In this document: in pieces, positions 1-10,916 of the stretch
Layout of the letters: every line of letters starts with the position of its first letter
Position numbering within the stretch: position 1 is the first letter of the stretch
Made by a program: the position numbers and the translations under genes
Origin: an uncultured Pelagibacteraceae bacterium
GTDB lineage: Bacteria > Pseudomonadota > Alphaproteobacteria > Pelagibacterales > Pelagibacteraceae
Length of the DNA: 64,000 nucleotides
Assembly: GCA_902628275.1 (NCBI GenBank)
Contig: CACOMI010000002.1
Coordinates: 116,643 to 180,642 of the forward strand
Direction: 5' to 3'
The notes under the pieces: model-generated
The model's database searches: none
Told to the model about the DNA's origin: nothing
The model's input: only the letters and a program-made list of their open reading frames with translations

Positions 1-779
1 GTAAATTGCTTTCTCAACTCACACAAAAAAAAGTTGTTTATGATTTTAGACAAGCAGATATTGAAAATAATGGTCAAGGTGCACCATTAACTCCAATTTA
101 TCATTATGTTTTGTCGAATAATATACATAAAAAATTTGATACCAAATACCCCATTGGTTTTTTAAATATTGGTGGGATAGCTAATGCAACAAAAGTACTT
201 AGAATTTCGGATAAAATTAACAAAAATTTATTTGCATTTGATATTGGTCCGGGTAATTGCTTAATTGATAAATGGGTAAGAAATAATTCAAACAAACAAT
301 TTGATAATCATGGAGATATAGCTAAGTCAGGAAAAATAGATAATTTAATTTTAAATCAAGCAATTGATAATTTTAAAATAAATAGATATTCACAATCACT
401 AGATATTAAAGATTTTGATGTATCTTTCGCAAGAGGTTTATCTTTGGAGGATGGATGTGCAACTTTAACAAATTTTACAGCTTATTTAATTGCTCAAGGA
501 TTAATTTATATTAGTAAAAATAATAATATTAAATTTTTACTTTGTGGTGGAGGTAGAAAAAATGATTATTTAATTGAAAGTATCAAAAATTATTTACCTA
601 GCAACGATAAAATTATTTTGGATAAAATAGATAATTATGAATTAGATGGTGACTATATAGAGTCTCAAGCTTTTGGTTATTTATCTATAAGATCTTATTT
701 AAACTTACCAATATCATTCAATAACACAACAGGCTGTGATATTTCCTCTTTAGGTGGAAAGCTAGTTCAAAATTTTTAA
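1..779 (+). CDS. anmK: Anhydro-N-acetylmuramic acid kinase, C-terminal part (5' truncated by window edge)
   Basis: ORF open to the window start; motifs FLNIGGIANAT, FDIGPGNCLID, LLCGGGRKN typical of AnmK. Confidence 0.85.
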   Translation, partial: KLLSQLTQKKVVYDFRQADIENNGQGAPLTPIYHYVLSNNIHKKFDTKYPIGFLNIGGIANATKVLRISDKINKNLFAFDIGPGNCLIDKWVRNNSNKQFDNHGDIAKSGKIDNLILNQAIDNFKINRYSQSLDIKDFDVSFARGLSLEDGCATLTNFTAYLIAQGLIYISKNNNIKFLLCGGGRKNDYLIESIKNYLPSNDKIILDKIDNYELDGDYIESQAFGYLSIRSYLNLPISFNNTTGCDISSLGGKLVQNF

Positions 780-1432
780 TACAAAGCAGTTTCTTTCTTA
801 ATGTAATTATTTAGACATTTAATTAAAGCCTCACTATTTTTTGAAAAGAAATGATTAGCTTCTGATATTGAATTAAATTCGACATTTATACCTTTTTGTG
901 CTTTTAATCGGTTATCTAAGTCAGAAATATATTCGATCGGAACCAATTCATCTTTTTTACCATACACCACTAAGCCTGAAGTTGGACACGGAGACAAAAA
1001 AGAAAAATCATAAACATTAGGTTGTGGAGAAATAGCTATAAATCTATTTATTTCTGGTCTTCTCATTAATAATTGCATTGCTATCAATGACCCGAATGAA
1101 AAACCTGAGACCCAACATTGAGAATTGTCAAAATTTTCTCTCTCTAACCAATCTAAAGAAGCTGCTGCATCTGCAAGTTCACCTTGACCATTATCAAATT
1201 CCCCATCGCTTTTACCAACACCTCTAAAATTTACTCTACAGACAGAAAAATCATTATCCATAAATGTATGAAAAGCATCTACAACAACTTTGTTGTTCAT
1301 TGTTCCACCATATTGAGGATGTGGTTGCAAAACCAGAGCAATTGGAGATGTGTTTTTTTTACTTTTATAATATTTTGCTTCTAGTCTTCCTGCAGGCCCA
1401 GGAATAAAAATTTCTAAAATTTTGTTATCCAT
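776..1432 (-). CDS. Alpha/beta hydrolase
   Basis: ORF; GxSxG-type motif WVSGFSFGS, LQPHPQYGGTMNNKVV typical of this small hydrolase family. Confidence 0.8.
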   Translation of the reverse strand: MDNKILEIFIPGPAGRLEAKYYKSKKNTSPIALVLQPHPQYGGTMNNKVVVDAFHTFMDNDFSVCRVNFRGVGKSDGEFDNGQGELADAAASLDWLERENFDNSQCWVSGFSFGSLIAMQLLMRRPEINRFIAISPQPNVYDFSFLSPCPTSGLVVYGKKDELVPIEYISDLDNRLKAQKGINVEFNSISEANHFFSKNSEALIKCLNNYIKKETALY

Positions 1433-1516
1433 AATTGATATTGATAATTATTCTCAAAAAAAATGTAGCTTTATCACAAGTCAGCGACAATATGTGAATT
1501 TTTTTTTTTATTCTAA

Positions 1517-1537
1517 ACTTGACCGTTTTAGTCAGGT
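1517..1537 (+). promoter_or_regulatory. Candidate Rrf2/IscR operator: ACTTGAC-CGTTTTA-GTCAGGT imperfect palindrome upstream of the regulator
   Basis: Read directly: arms ACTTGAC/GTCAGGT (6 of 7 symmetric), 34 nt before the ATG at 1571. Confidence 0.5.
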
Positions 1538-1570
1538 ATGATTAAAAACTCACAATTTATAGGGTAAATT

Positions 1571-1996
1571 ATGAAATTAACATCAAAAGGCCGGTATGCT
1601 GTAATGGCACTCGTTGACTTAGCAAGGTTTGATAACATCAATCCTGTATCACTCAGAGATATTTCGTTAAGACAAGGTATTTCATTAGATTATTTGGAGC
1701 AGATTTTTTCAAAATTAAAAAAAAACCATATTGTAAAAAGTATAAGGGGAAATCAAGGAGGATATGTTTTAAGTAAAAATCCAACTGATATAAAATTAAC
1801 AAACATTTTTCATGCTGTGGATGAAAAGGTAAAAACAGTTCAATGTAAAAAGGATTCTAAAAAAGGATGTAATGGAAAAGCAACAAAATGTATTACTCAC
1901 AACTTATGGGATGAGCTTGAAAATCATATTAATAGTTTTTTTGAAAAAAAAAGTTTGGAAGATTTAATACAAAATAGGAAAGAAAATAGATTATAA
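1571..1996 (+). CDS. iscR: Rrf2 family transcriptional regulator (IscR-like) heading the suf operon
   Basis: N-term MKLTSKGRYAVMALVDLA; three Cys plus His (C-x7-C-x6-C-x2-H) as in Fe-S binding IscR; adjacent to sufB. Confidence 0.88.
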   Translation: MKLTSKGRYAVMALVDLARFDNINPVSLRDISLRQGISLDYLEQIFSKLKKNHIVKSIRGNQGGYVLSKNPTDIKLTNIFHAVDEKVKTVQCKKDSKKGCNGKATKCITHNLWDELENHINSFFEKKSLEDLIQNRKENRL

Positions 1997-3439
1997 ATGG
2001 ATAACAGACAAAAAGAGATAGATAATTTAAAGGACTATAAATACGGATTTTCAACCGATATTGAAAATATCAAAGCTCCAAAAGGGTTAAATGAAGAGGT
2101 AATTAAGTTTATTTCCAAAATTAAAAAAGAACCAGAATGGATGTTAAACTTTAGACTAAAAGCTTTTGAAAGATTTAAACTTTTAAAAGAACCAAGTTGG
2201 CAAAAGCCAAAGTATCCTAAAATTGATTATCAAGATCTTTATTATTATTCAGCACCCAAAAGTATGAAAAATAAACCTAAGAGTCTAGATGAACTTGATC
2301 CGAAACTTTTAGAAACTTATAAAAAATTAGGTATTCCTTTGCAAGAACAAGCAAGGTTAAATGGTATTGCTGTCGATGCAGTGTTCGACTCAGTATCAGT
2401 TGCAACAACATTTAGAGAAGAATTAACAAAACATGGAATTATATTTTGCCCAATATCTGAAGCTATTCAAAAACATCCAGATCTTGTAAAAAAATATTTA
2501 GGTTCAGTTATACCAACAACAGATCATTTTTTTGCAACCCTAAACTCTGCAGTTTTTACAGATGGATCTTTTGCATATATTCCTGAAGGCGTAAGATGTC
2601 CGATGGAGCTTTCTACGTATTTTAGAATTAATGCATCTAACACTGGTCAATTTGAAAGAACATTAATTATTGCTGATAAAGGTAGTTATGTCAGTTACTT
2701 AGAAGGTTGTACAGCTCCAATGAGAGATGAAAATCAACTGCATGCAGCAAATGTAGAATTAGTTGCTTTAGATGACGCTGAAATAAAATATTCGACAGTA
2801 CAAAATTGGTATCCTGGAGATAAAGACGGTAAAGGTGGGATTTATAATTTTGTTACTAAGCGTGGTTTGTGTAAAGGAAAAAACTCAAAGATTTCATGGA
2901 CCCAAGTTGAGACTGGTTCAGCAATTACATGGAAATATCCAAGTTGCATTCTTAAGGGAGATAATTCGGTCGGTGAATTCTACTCAATAGCTATAACTAA
3001 TAATTTCCAAAAAGCTGATACAGGTACAAAAATGATCCATCTTGGAAAAAATACAAAAAGCAAAATAATATCGAAAGGAATTTCAGCTGGAAATTCTGAT
3101 ATGACTTATAGGGGTTTAGTAGACATTTCTTCCAAAGCACATAATTCAAATAATTATACGCAATGCGATTCTTTATTGATGGGAAATAAATGTGGAGCTC
3201 ATACTGTGCCATATATTAGAAATAAAAATTCAGAGTCAAATATTGCCCATGAGGCAACCACATCAAAAATAAGTGAGGAACAATTACATTATTGTCAGCA
3301 AAGAGGATTGAATCCTGAAGAAGCAGTTGGATTAATTGTCAATGGTTTTTGCAAAGAAGTTTTGCAGCAACTACCAATGGAATTTGCAGTTGAAGCACAA
3401 AAACTTGTTGGAATTAGTTTAGAGGGAAGTGTTGGATAA
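1997..3439 (+). CDS. sufB: Fe-S cluster assembly protein SufB
   Basis: ORF with SufB motifs ([39 protein letters not shown]). Confidence 0.96.
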   Translation: MDNRQKEIDNLKDYKYGFSTDIENIKAPKGLNEEVIKFISKIKKEPEWMLNFRLKAFERFKLLKEPSWQKPKYPKIDYQDLYYYSAPKSMKNKPKSLDELDPKLLETYKKLGIPLQEQARLNGIAVDAVFDSVSVATTFREELTKHGIIFCPISEAIQKHPDLVKKYLGSVIPTTDHFFATLNSAVFTDGSFAYIPEGVRCPMELSTYFRINASNTGQFERTLIIADKGSYVSYLEGCTAPMRDENQLHAANVELVALDDAEIKYSTVQNWYPGDKDGKGGIYNFVTKRGLCKGKNSKISWTQVETGSAITWKYPSCILKGDNSVGEFYSIAITNNFQKADTGTKMIHLGKNTKSKIISKGISAGNSDMTYRGLVDISSKAHNSNNYTQCDSLLMGNKCGAHTVPYIRNKNSESNIAHEATTSKISEEQLHYCQQRGLNPEEAVGLIVNGFCKEVLQQLPMEFAVEAQKLVGISLEGSVG

Positions 3440-4173
3440 TGTTAAAAATAAACCAATTAAATGCAAAAATTGATAATAAGGAGATTTTAAAAGGTTTTTC
3501 TCTGAATATAAATCCTGGAGAAGTACATGCCATAATGGGTCCAAATGGATCTGGAAAAAGTACACTTTCAAATATTTTGTCAGGAAAAAAAGGATATGAA
3601 GTTTCAGGAGAAGTACTTTTTGAGGAAAAAGATTTATTCGAGCTAGAAACTGAAGAGAGAGCTCATAAAGGTATTTTTCTCGCATTTCAGTATCCATTAG
3701 AAATACCTGGTGTTAATACAAATATTTTCTTAAAAACTTCATTAAACGCAATTCGAAAAGCCAGAGGTGAAAAAGAACTTGATGCTATAGAATTTTTAAA
3801 ACTAGTAAAAGAAAAGTCTAAGCAATTAAAATTTGATGAAGAAAAATTAAATAGACAATTGAATGTTGGCTTTTCTGGCGGAGAAAAAAAGAAAAACGAA
3901 ATTTTACAAATGTCATTATTGGCTCCAAAATTATCAATTTTAGATGAAACAGATTCAGGATTAGATATTGATGCTCTAAAAATTGTTGCGGATGGAGTTA
4001 ACACATTAAGAAATCAAAATAATTCATTTTTGATAATCACTCATTATCAAAGATTGCTTGATTATATTAAGCCAGATTTTGTTCATGTTTTAATGGGTGG
4101 AAAAATTATAAAATCTGGAGGCCCAGAATTAGCGTTAGAATTAGAAAACAAAGGATATGAAAACTTTAATTAA
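3439..4173 (+). CDS. sufC: Fe-S cluster assembly ATPase SufC
   Basis: Walker A GPNGSGKSTLSNILSG, FSGGEKKKNEILQM, suf operon context. Confidence 0.96.
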   Translation: MLKINQLNAKIDNKEILKGFSLNINPGEVHAIMGPNGSGKSTLSNILSGKKGYEVSGEVLFEEKDLFELETEERAHKGIFLAFQYPLEIPGVNTNIFLKTSLNAIRKARGEKELDAIEFLKLVKEKSKQLKFDEEKLNRQLNVGFSGGEKKKNEILQMSLLAPKLSILDETDSGLDIDALKIVADGVNTLRNQNNSFLIITHYQRLLDYIKPDFVHVLMGGKIIKSGGPELALELENKGYENFN

Positions 4174-5421
4174 ATGAAGGAACAATTACAAAAAGACTTT
4201 GAAAATATTATCAAAAATTTAAATTTGTCTCAAAAAGATATTGAGATAAAAAAATTTAGTTTAGAAAATTTTATTGAAAAAGGTTTTCCAAATAGAAAAG
4301 AGGAAGATTGGAGATTTTCAGATCTTAATCAAATAATAAAAAAAAATATTGGTGAACTGAGTTTTTATTGTGATTATACCTCAACTAACAAAGTTGACAC
4401 TTCTGTATTTGTAGATGGATTAGAGCATAATAAAATAGTTTTTATAAATGGAAGAATTGAAAAAATTGATTTTTATTATGAAAAAAAAAATCAGATAGAA
4501 ATAATAGATCAATCTGAGACTATTAATAGATTTAGTAATAACAATTCTTTATCAGATTTAAATAATGCTTTTACGAGTAAATGTTTCAAAATACTGGTTA
4601 AAAAAGGTTATAAACTATCAAAACCACTTATAATTTATCATACATTTAATTCTAAAATATGGTCGAAAAACATTAACTTAAGATTAGATTTTGAGCTTAA
4701 TGAAGATAGTTCTATACGAGTAATTGATTTATTTAATGAAGCTTCTGAAAAAAATTTTTTAAATATTTTTTATAATTTTGATTTAAAGGAAAATGCAATT
4801 TTAAAAAATTACAAAGTAGACAAACTTGAAAATAAAAATGTTAAATATTCTTTTAATAATGTTGAACAAGATAAAAATAGTATTTCAGAAACATTTATTT
4901 TATCTTCAGGATCAGATTTTTTTAAAAATGAGATTAATTGTAATTTAAACGGCAAATATGCGTCAGCTTTTGTTAATGGCATATTTTCACTTAAAAATGA
5001 TAAGCACCATGAAATTAGAACAATAATCAATCATTTGACTGATAATACGAAAAGTTATCAATTAATCAAAAGTGTATTAGAGCAAAGTTCTAAAGCAGTA
5101 TATCAAGGAAAAATATTCGTTGATTCACAAGCACAGAAAACTGATGGGTATCAATTAAGTAAAGCAATATTATTAAACAAAGAGTCAGAATTTAATGCAA
5201 AGCCTGAACTAGAAATTTATGCGGATGATGTTAAATGCTCTCATGGTTCTGCGTCTGGAAGTTTAAATGAAGATTCTATATTTTATTTAATGTCTAGGGG
5301 ATTAAATTATCAGCAATCAAGAGAACTATTAATTAATGGTTTTTTGCTTGATGTAGTTGAAAAAATAACGGACTCAGAAATCAAAAACTTAGTTAAAAAT
5401 ATGATCGGAATTAAGGAATGA
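4174..5421 (+). CDS. sufD: Fe-S cluster assembly protein SufD
   Basis: C-terminal SufBD core (AKPELEIYADDVKCSHGSASG), operon position. Confidence 0.93.
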   Translation: MKEQLQKDFENIIKNLNLSQKDIEIKKFSLENFIEKGFPNRKEEDWRFSDLNQIIKKNIGELSFYCDYTSTNKVDTSVFVDGLEHNKIVFINGRIEKIDFYYEKKNQIEIIDQSETINRFSNNNSLSDLNNAFTSKCFKILVKKGYKLSKPLIIYHTFNSKIWSKNINLRLDFELNEDSSIRVIDLFNEASEKNFLNIFYNFDLKENAILKNYKVDKLENKNVKYSFNNVEQDKNSISETFILSSGSDFFKNEINCNLNGKYASAFVNGIFSLKNDKHHEIRTIINHLTDNTKSYQLIKSVLEQSSKAVYQGKIFVDSQAQKTDGYQLSKAILLNKESEFNAKPELEIYADDVKCSHGSASGSLNEDSIFYLMSRGLNYQQSRELLINGFLLDVVEKITDSEIKNLVKNMIGIKE

Positions 5422-6635
5422 ATATTAACCACATAAAAAAAGAATTTCCAATTTTTGATGAAAAAATACAAAATAATGATTTAGTTTATTTAGATAGTGC
5501 AAATTCATCTCAAAAACCAAAAGTTGTAGTTGATAGAATCAATGAATTTTATACTAAACAATTTTCAAATGTAGGAAGAAGTGTTCATTATCTTGCTATA
5601 GCAGCTACAAACCTATATGAAAATACTAGAAATTCAGTCCAACGATATATTAACGCAAAAGATAAAAATGAAATTGTATTTACAAAAGGTGCAACAGAGG
5701 CTCTTAATTTAGTTGCAAATACTTTGGGTCAAAATTATTTGAGAGAGGGAGATGAAATTTTAATTACTGAACTTGAACATCATTCTAATTATGTTCCCTG
5801 GCATTTTTTAAGAAAATCAAAAAATATTAAAATAAATTTTGCTGAAATTAATGATGCAGGTGAAATTACTTTGGAAGAAATTGAAAAAAAAATAACACCA
5901 AAAACAAAATTAATAGCTATTACTCATTTATCAAATGTAACTGGTGCAATTTTACCAGTCAAAGAAATAACTGATTTAGCTCACTCAAAAGGTATAATAG
6001 TTGTAGTTGATGGATGTCAAGGCGCACCACATTTAAAGCTTGATATGCAAGATTTGGATTGTGATTTTTATGCTATTTCTTGTCATAAAATGTATGGACC
6101 AACTGGTTTGGGAGTGTTGTACGGAAAAATAAAGTGGTTAGAGGAATTGCCTCCATATCAAGGTGGTGGAGGAATGATAAATGAAGTTAAAAAAGATACC
6201 ATCTCTTATGGTAATTTGCCCAATAAGTATGAAGCAGGAACTATGGCAACTGCACAAGTAATTGCATTTGATCGCTCAATTAAATTCTTAGAGAGCATTG
6301 GTATAGAAAGTATCATGAAACATGAATCTGAATTAGTTGAGTATGGGCAAGAGTTATTGAAGAAAAATAACTCAGTCAAACTTATTGGAAATCCAAAAAA
6401 TAAAGGGGGAGTTTTATCATTTACTATAGAAGGAATTCACCCTCATGATGTAGCAACAATATTAGACGAAGATGGTGTTGCAATAAGAGCAGGCCATCAT
6501 TGTTGCCAAATTTTGCATGATAAATTAAATATCCCAGCAAGTGCAAGAGCGTCGGTTGGTATTTATAATACGAAAGAAGATTTAGATCAATTAAATGAAT
6601 CTATAAATAACTGTAAAAAAATATTTAATCTATAA
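5418..6635 (+). CDS. sufS: Cysteine desulfurase SufS
   Basis: YLDSANSSQKP, ISCHKMYGPTGLGVLYG, RAGHHCCQ. Confidence 0.95.
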   Translation: MNINHIKKEFPIFDEKIQNNDLVYLDSANSSQKPKVVVDRINEFYTKQFSNVGRSVHYLAIAATNLYENTRNSVQRYINAKDKNEIVFTKGATEALNLVANTLGQNYLREGDEILITELEHHSNYVPWHFLRKSKNIKINFAEINDAGEITLEEIEKKITPKTKLIAITHLSNVTGAILPVKEITDLAHSKGIIVVVDGCQGAPHLKLDMQDLDCDFYAISCHKMYGPTGLGVLYGKIKWLEELPPYQGGGGMINEVKKDTISYGNLPNKYEAGTMATAQVIAFDRSIKFLESIGIESIMKHESELVEYGQELLKKNNSVKLIGNPKNKGGVLSFTIEGIHPHDVATILDEDGVAIRAGHHCCQILHDKLNIPASARASVGIYNTKEDLDQLNESINNCKKIFNL

Positions 6636-7099
6636 TGAACTTAAAAGAACTTTATCAAGAAATTATATTAGAACACGGTAAGAATCCTAGAAATTTAAGA
6701 AAGACAGAAGGTTTCAATAAGGACGCAAAGGGTAACAATCCTCTTTGTGGTGATAATGTTCATGTTTATTTAAAACTAAATGGTCAAAAAATTGTAGAAG
6801 ATGTATCCTTTGAAGGTAGTGGATGTGCTATCTCAATGGCTTCGGCTTCTATAATGACAGATTTGATTAAAGGTAAAAATGAATATGAGGCTAAAGAAAT
6901 TGTAGAAGACTTTTTAGGAATGATAAAAGAGAACCCAGAACTAAAATCAGAAAATTTACAGGAAGATGAAAAAACTAAATTAATGTGTTTATCGGGAGTA
7001 AAGCAATATCCAATGAGAGTAAAATGTGCTACATTATCATGGCATACTTTAGTTTCAGCATTTGACAATAAAAATGAGGAAGTAAATACAGAAAATTAA
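6635..7099 (+). CDS. sufU: SufU/IscU-like scaffold protein
   Basis: NPLCGDNVHVYLKL, GSGCAISMASASIM, C-terminal conserved Cys; operon position. Confidence 0.9.
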   Translation: MNLKELYQEIILEHGKNPRNLRKTEGFNKDAKGNNPLCGDNVHVYLKLNGQKIVEDVSFEGSGCAISMASASIMTDLIKGKNEYEAKEIVEDFLGMIKENPELKSENLQEDEKTKLMCLSGVKQYPMRVKCATLSWHTLVSAFDNKNEEVNTEN

Positions 7100-7100
7100 T

Positions 7101-7400
7101 ATGGAAAAAAAAGAGAAAATAATTGAGGAGATTAAGAAAATTTATGATCCTGAGCTTCCAGTAAATATTTATGAATTAGGATTGATATATGAAATCACTC
7201 TTGAGAACGAAAAATCTGCAAAAATAAAAATGACATTAACAACACCTAACTGTCCAGTTGCTGAAAGTCTTCCAAATGAGGTTAAAGAGGGTGCAATGCA
7301 AGTTGAAGGTATCGAGAATGTAGATGTACAGCTTGTTTGGGATCCTCCATGGAACAAAGATATGATGTCAGAAGCGGCAAAATTAGAAATGAACCTATAA
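7101..7400 (+). CDS. sufT: SufT / MIP18 (DUF59) family Fe-S maturation protein
   Basis: YDPELPVNIYELGLIYEI, TTPNCPVAESLP motif. Confidence 0.9.
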   Translation: MEKKEKIIEEIKKIYDPELPVNIYELGLIYEITLENEKSAKIKMTLTTPNCPVAESLPNEVKEGAMQVEGIENVDVQLVWDPPWNKDMMSEAAKLEMNL

Positions 7401-7735
7401 TGAATCCAATTATTAAATTAAGTGATAATGCTGCAGCAAGAATTAAAGAAATAATGTCTAGCGCAGAATCAGAATCACTAGGAGTAAGAGTATCTGTAAA
7501 ATCTGGTGGTTGTGCTGGTATGTCTTACGTAATGGAGTATACAAAAGAAGCAAATCCTAATGATGAACTAATTGAGGATAAAGGCGTAAAAGTTTTTGTC
7601 GACTCAGCTGCTGTAATGTATTTATTGGGTACAGAAATGGACTATAAACAAGAAGAAATGTCGTCAACTTTTGTTTTTAATAATCCAAATGAAACTGAGC
7701 GTTGTGGCTGCGGAGAGTCTTTTAAAATCGACTAA
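7400..7735 (+). CDS. sufA: A-type Fe-S carrier (SufA/IscA/ErpA family)
   Basis: SGGCAGMSYVMEY and C-terminal CGCGESF; likely start is ATG at 7400 overlapping the sufT stop, rather than 7337. Confidence 0.9.
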   Translation: MNPIIKLSDNAAARIKEIMSSAESESLGVRVSVKSGGCAGMSYVMEYTKEANPNDELIEDKGVKVFVDSAAVMYLLGTEMDYKQEEMSSTFVFNNPNETERCGCGESFKID

Positions 7736-7801
7736 ATTGTATTATCCCATTTAGCGCATATCAGTATTGTGCTTTATGCATAACTGATATATATTATAAT
7801 T

Positions 7802-7972
7802 ATGAATAAGTTTGAATTTAAAAATCTTGTTAAAAATTTAAAAAATACTTTAAAACAAAAGTCATTTTTTAAAGAACTACGTAAAGAAGTCGAGACTGGT
7901 GCGAATGGTACCCAAGACTATGTAGTCAAAAAAGGAATTAACAAAGATACAATTGCAACTACAAGACAGTAA
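7802..7972 (+). CDS. Small 56-aa hypothetical protein (below the ORF-track cutoff)
   Basis: Translated by eye: MNKFEFKNLVKNLKNTLKQKSFFKELRKEVETGANGTQDYVVKKGINKDTIATTRQ*. Confidence 0.5.
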   Translation: MNKFEFKNLVKNLKNTLKQKSFFKELRKEVETGANGTQDYVVKKGINKDTIATTRQ

Positions 7973-7980
7973 TTAAATTT

Positions 7981-9387
7981 TTAACTACTGTAATACATCT
8001 CGAACTCAACTGGGTGAGGTGAATGTTCAAACTTATGAATTTCCTCGAACTTTAATGCAATATAAGCGTCTATTTGATCATCAGTAAATACACCACCTTC
8101 AGTTAGAAAGTCTCTGTCTTTATCAAGACTTTCCATAGCTTCCCTTAAAGAACCACATACAGTCGGTATTGCTTTTACTTCCTCAGGTGGTAATTCGTAT
8201 AAATCTTTATCAAAAGATTCACCTGGATGAATTTTATTTTTTATACCATCTAAACCAGCCATTAACATTGCAGCAAAAGTTAAATAAGGATTACCAGAGG
8301 CATCTGGAAATCTTATTTCACATCTTGCACCTTTCTTACTCAGTGTTATTGGTATTCTACATGAAGCAGATCTATTTCTAGCAGAATAAGCTAGAAGGAC
8401 TGGCGCTTCAAATCCAGGAATAAGTCTTTTGTAACTATTAGTAGTAGAGTTTGCAAAGGCATTTATCGCTTTCGCATGTTTTAAAATTCCACCGATGTAA
8501 TGTAGAGCAGTTTCAGATAGTCCCGCGTATGCATCTCCTGAAAACACAGGTGTTTCACCTTTCCAAATCGATTGGTGAATGTGCATGCCTGAACCGTTGT
8601 CCCCTGCAACAGGTTTAGGCATAAATGTTGCTGTTTTTCCAAATGAATGTGTTACCATTTGAACTACGTATTTATATAATTGAACATTGTCAGCTTGATC
8701 AACAAGAGTCCCAAAATACATTCCTAGCTCATGTTGGCTTGGAGCAACCTCATGGTGGTGTTTTTCAACTTTAATTCCAACTTCCTTAAGGTTTTTTAAA
8801 TATTCACCTCTCATATCTTGTTCGCTATCGACAGGTGGAACAGGAAAATATCCTCCTTTGACGCCTGGTCTATGAGCCATGTTACCGTTCTCATATTCTC
8901 TTCCTGAATTATATGGACCTTCTTTACTATCAATTTTAAAACCGCATTCATTCATGTCATTTTTAATTCTTACATCATCAAATACAAAAAATTCTGGTTC
9001 AGGACCAAAGAAAGCTTTATCACCTATACCTGATGTTTTTAAATATTCCTCTGCCTTTTTAGCTATACCTCTAGGGTCTCTCTCATATGGTGATCTTTTA
9101 ATTGCATCTAAAATATCACAAAACAATACTACTGTATTGTGTGAAGTAAAAGGATCCATAAACATTCTAGTTGTGTCAGGTTTAAGAATCATGTCTGATT
9201 CATTTATTGCTTTCCATCCTGCAATTGATGATCCATCAAAAAAAACACCATCATTAATCATTTCTTCATCTACTACAGAAACATCCATAGTTAGATGTTG
9301 GAGTTTTCCTCTTGGATCAGTAAATCTAAGATCCACAAATTCTGCATCTTTTTCTTTAATAAATTTTAATAAATTTGCTGCGCTCAT
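7981..9387 (-). CDS. glnA: Type I glutamine synthetase
   Basis: [39 protein letters not shown]. Confidence 0.97.
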   Translation of the reverse strand: MSAANLLKFIKEKDAEFVDLRFTDPRGKLQHLTMDVSVVDEEMINDGVFFDGSSIAGWKAINESDMILKPDTTRMFMDPFTSHNTVVLFCDILDAIKRSPYERDPRGIAKKAEEYLKTSGIGDKAFFGPEPEFFVFDDVRIKNDMNECGFKIDSKEGPYNSGREYENGNMAHRPGVKGGYFPVPPVDSEQDMRGEYLKNLKEVGIKVEKHHHEVAPSQHELGMYFGTLVDQADNVQLYKYVVQMVTHSFGKTATFMPKPVAGDNGSGMHIHQSIWKGETPVFSGDAYAGLSETALHYIGGILKHAKAINAFANSTTNSYKRLIPGFEAPVLLAYSARNRSASCRIPITLSKKGARCEIRFPDASGNPYLTFAAMLMAGLDGIKNKIHPGESFDKDLYELPPEEVKAIPTVCGSLREAMESLDKDRDFLTEGGVFTDDQIDAYIALKFEEIHKFEHSPHPVEFEMYYSS

Positions 9388-9516
9388 TTTTACTCCTGAA
9401 TATTATAAATAGGGATAAATAACAAAAAATTGACCTTAAACAATGCTTATTTAATAAATAACACCTATGCATTTTTCACATAAGTAGTGTAATTATTCAT
9501 AATATTTAATTAATTT

Positions 9517-10005
9517 ATGCCAACAAACTCCATTCTACAGAATGAGCCTGTAAAAAGAGCCGAAAAGTCATTAAGAAATTTTGATAAAAACATGAATATT
9601 CTAATTTTGAAAAATACCGCTAGAACAGCTGAGGACGCAGCTACAGCTTTAGGTTGTAGTATTGGCGCAATTGTTAAAAGCTTATTATTTAAAACAGGAG
9701 ATAAATTTATTCTTTGTTTAGTATCCGGAGACAAAAGGTGCTCTTTAAAAAAATTAAAAAAAATCTTTAATGAAAAAGATGTTTCTATGGCAAAACCTGA
9801 TGATGTTAAAAGGGTTACAGGTTATACAATTGGAGGAGTTTCACCAATTGGTCATTTAACAAAAGTAAAAATTATTTTAGATAATAATTTACAAAGATTT
9901 TCAAAAATATATGCTGCAGCAGGCCACCCTAATGCAGTCTTTGGCATAGATTTTAATCAATTAATACTATTAACATCAGCTGAAATTAAAGAATTCACAG
10001 AATGA
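9517..10005 (+). CDS. YbaK/EbsC family aminoacyl-tRNA deacylase-like protein
   Basis: TARTAEDAATALGCSIGAIVKSLLFK, YTIGGVSPIGH, AAAGHPNAVFG. Confidence 0.85.
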   Translation: MPTNSILQNEPVKRAEKSLRNFDKNMNILILKNTARTAEDAATALGCSIGAIVKSLLFKTGDKFILCLVSGDKRCSLKKLKKIFNEKDVSMAKPDDVKRVTGYTIGGVSPIGHLTKVKIILDNNLQRFSKIYAAAGHPNAVFGIDFNQLILLTSAEIKEFTE

Positions 10006-10916
10006 AAAAACCAAAATTAATTGATTATATTCTATTAACCATACTCGCACTAATTTGGGCATCTGCATTCTTTAATATTAAAATAGCCACTTATTCATTT
10101 GGTCCAGTTACTATTGCATTTCTAAGAGTGTTCTTTGGCGCAATACCCGTTTTACTCCTTTGCTATTATAAAAAAATAAAAATTGAAGCGTTTTCAAAAG
10201 ATTGGTACTGGTTTGCAATAATTGGATTTATTAATCTTGTAGCACCGTTCTTTTTGATTGCTTATGGTGTAAAATCTGTACAAAGTAATTTAGCTGCGAT
10301 TTTAATGTCTACCACACCATTAAGCTCAACAGTGCTTGGGCACTTTTACACAACAAACGAAAAATTTAATCTAGTTAAAACAATTGGAATACTTGTTGGA
10401 TTTTCAGGAATTGTTTATTTATTTTCCGATAATATTTTAATTGATCAAAATAATTTTGTTTCTGCTTTGTTAATATTGCTAGGATCAACCTGCTATGTGA
10501 TTGGAGGCGTATTAACATTAAAAATTAGCAAAAAAAAGAACGAAAATGTAACAGGATCTATTCTAATTTGGGCAATTATTATTTTAATACCTTTGGTATC
10601 ATTTATTGAGCAGCCATGGCAATCTATCCCCAGAACAGACTCATTAATATCCGTAATTTATTTAGGTATAGTTCCAACAGGAATAGCTTGGTTACTACGT
10701 TTTAGAATTTTAAAAAACAATGGATTAATTTTTCAATCGCAAGTATCTTACTTGATACCAATATTTGGTACGATTTTAGGTTATATTTTTTTAGAGGAGC
10801 TAATTACAATAAAAGTGCTGATATCTTTAATTGCTGTATGTGTTGGTGTCTATTTTGTGAGAAGGGGAGATAGCACAAAAAAATTATTTGATTTTGGAAA
10901 TCGCGAGAATGTGTGA
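10002..10916 (+). CDS. EamA/DMT superfamily permease
   Basis: Multiple TM segments; LALIWASAFFNIKIA N-terminus. Confidence 0.87.
   Translation: MKKPKLIDYILLTILALIWASAFFNIKIATYSFGPVTIAFLRVFFGAIPVLLLCYYKKIKIEAFSKDWYWFAIIGFINLVAPFFLIAYGVKSVQSNLAAILMSTTPLSSTVLGHFYTTNEKFNLVKTIGILVGFSGIVYLFSDNILIDQNNFVSALLILLGSTCYVIGGVLTLKISKKKNENVTGSILIWAIIILIPLVSFIEQPWQSIPRTDSLISVIYLGIVPTGIAWLLRFRILKNNGLIFQSQVSYLIPIFGTILGYIFLEELITIKVLISLIAVCVGVYFVRRGDSTKKLFDFGNRENV

Noticed and set aside
8879-9412. 177-aa plus-strand ORF opposite glnA
   Set aside because: Mirror ORF within the strongly conserved glnA coding sequence; Ser/Leu-rich antisense translation, no family motifs.
9461-9490. Imperfect hairpin ACACCTATGCATTTTTCACATAAGTAGTGT upstream of glnA, considered as a glnA-type riboswitch
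   Set aside because: Only short outer pairing with mismatches and bulges; none of the conserved glnA/downstream-peptide aptamer sequence recognised.
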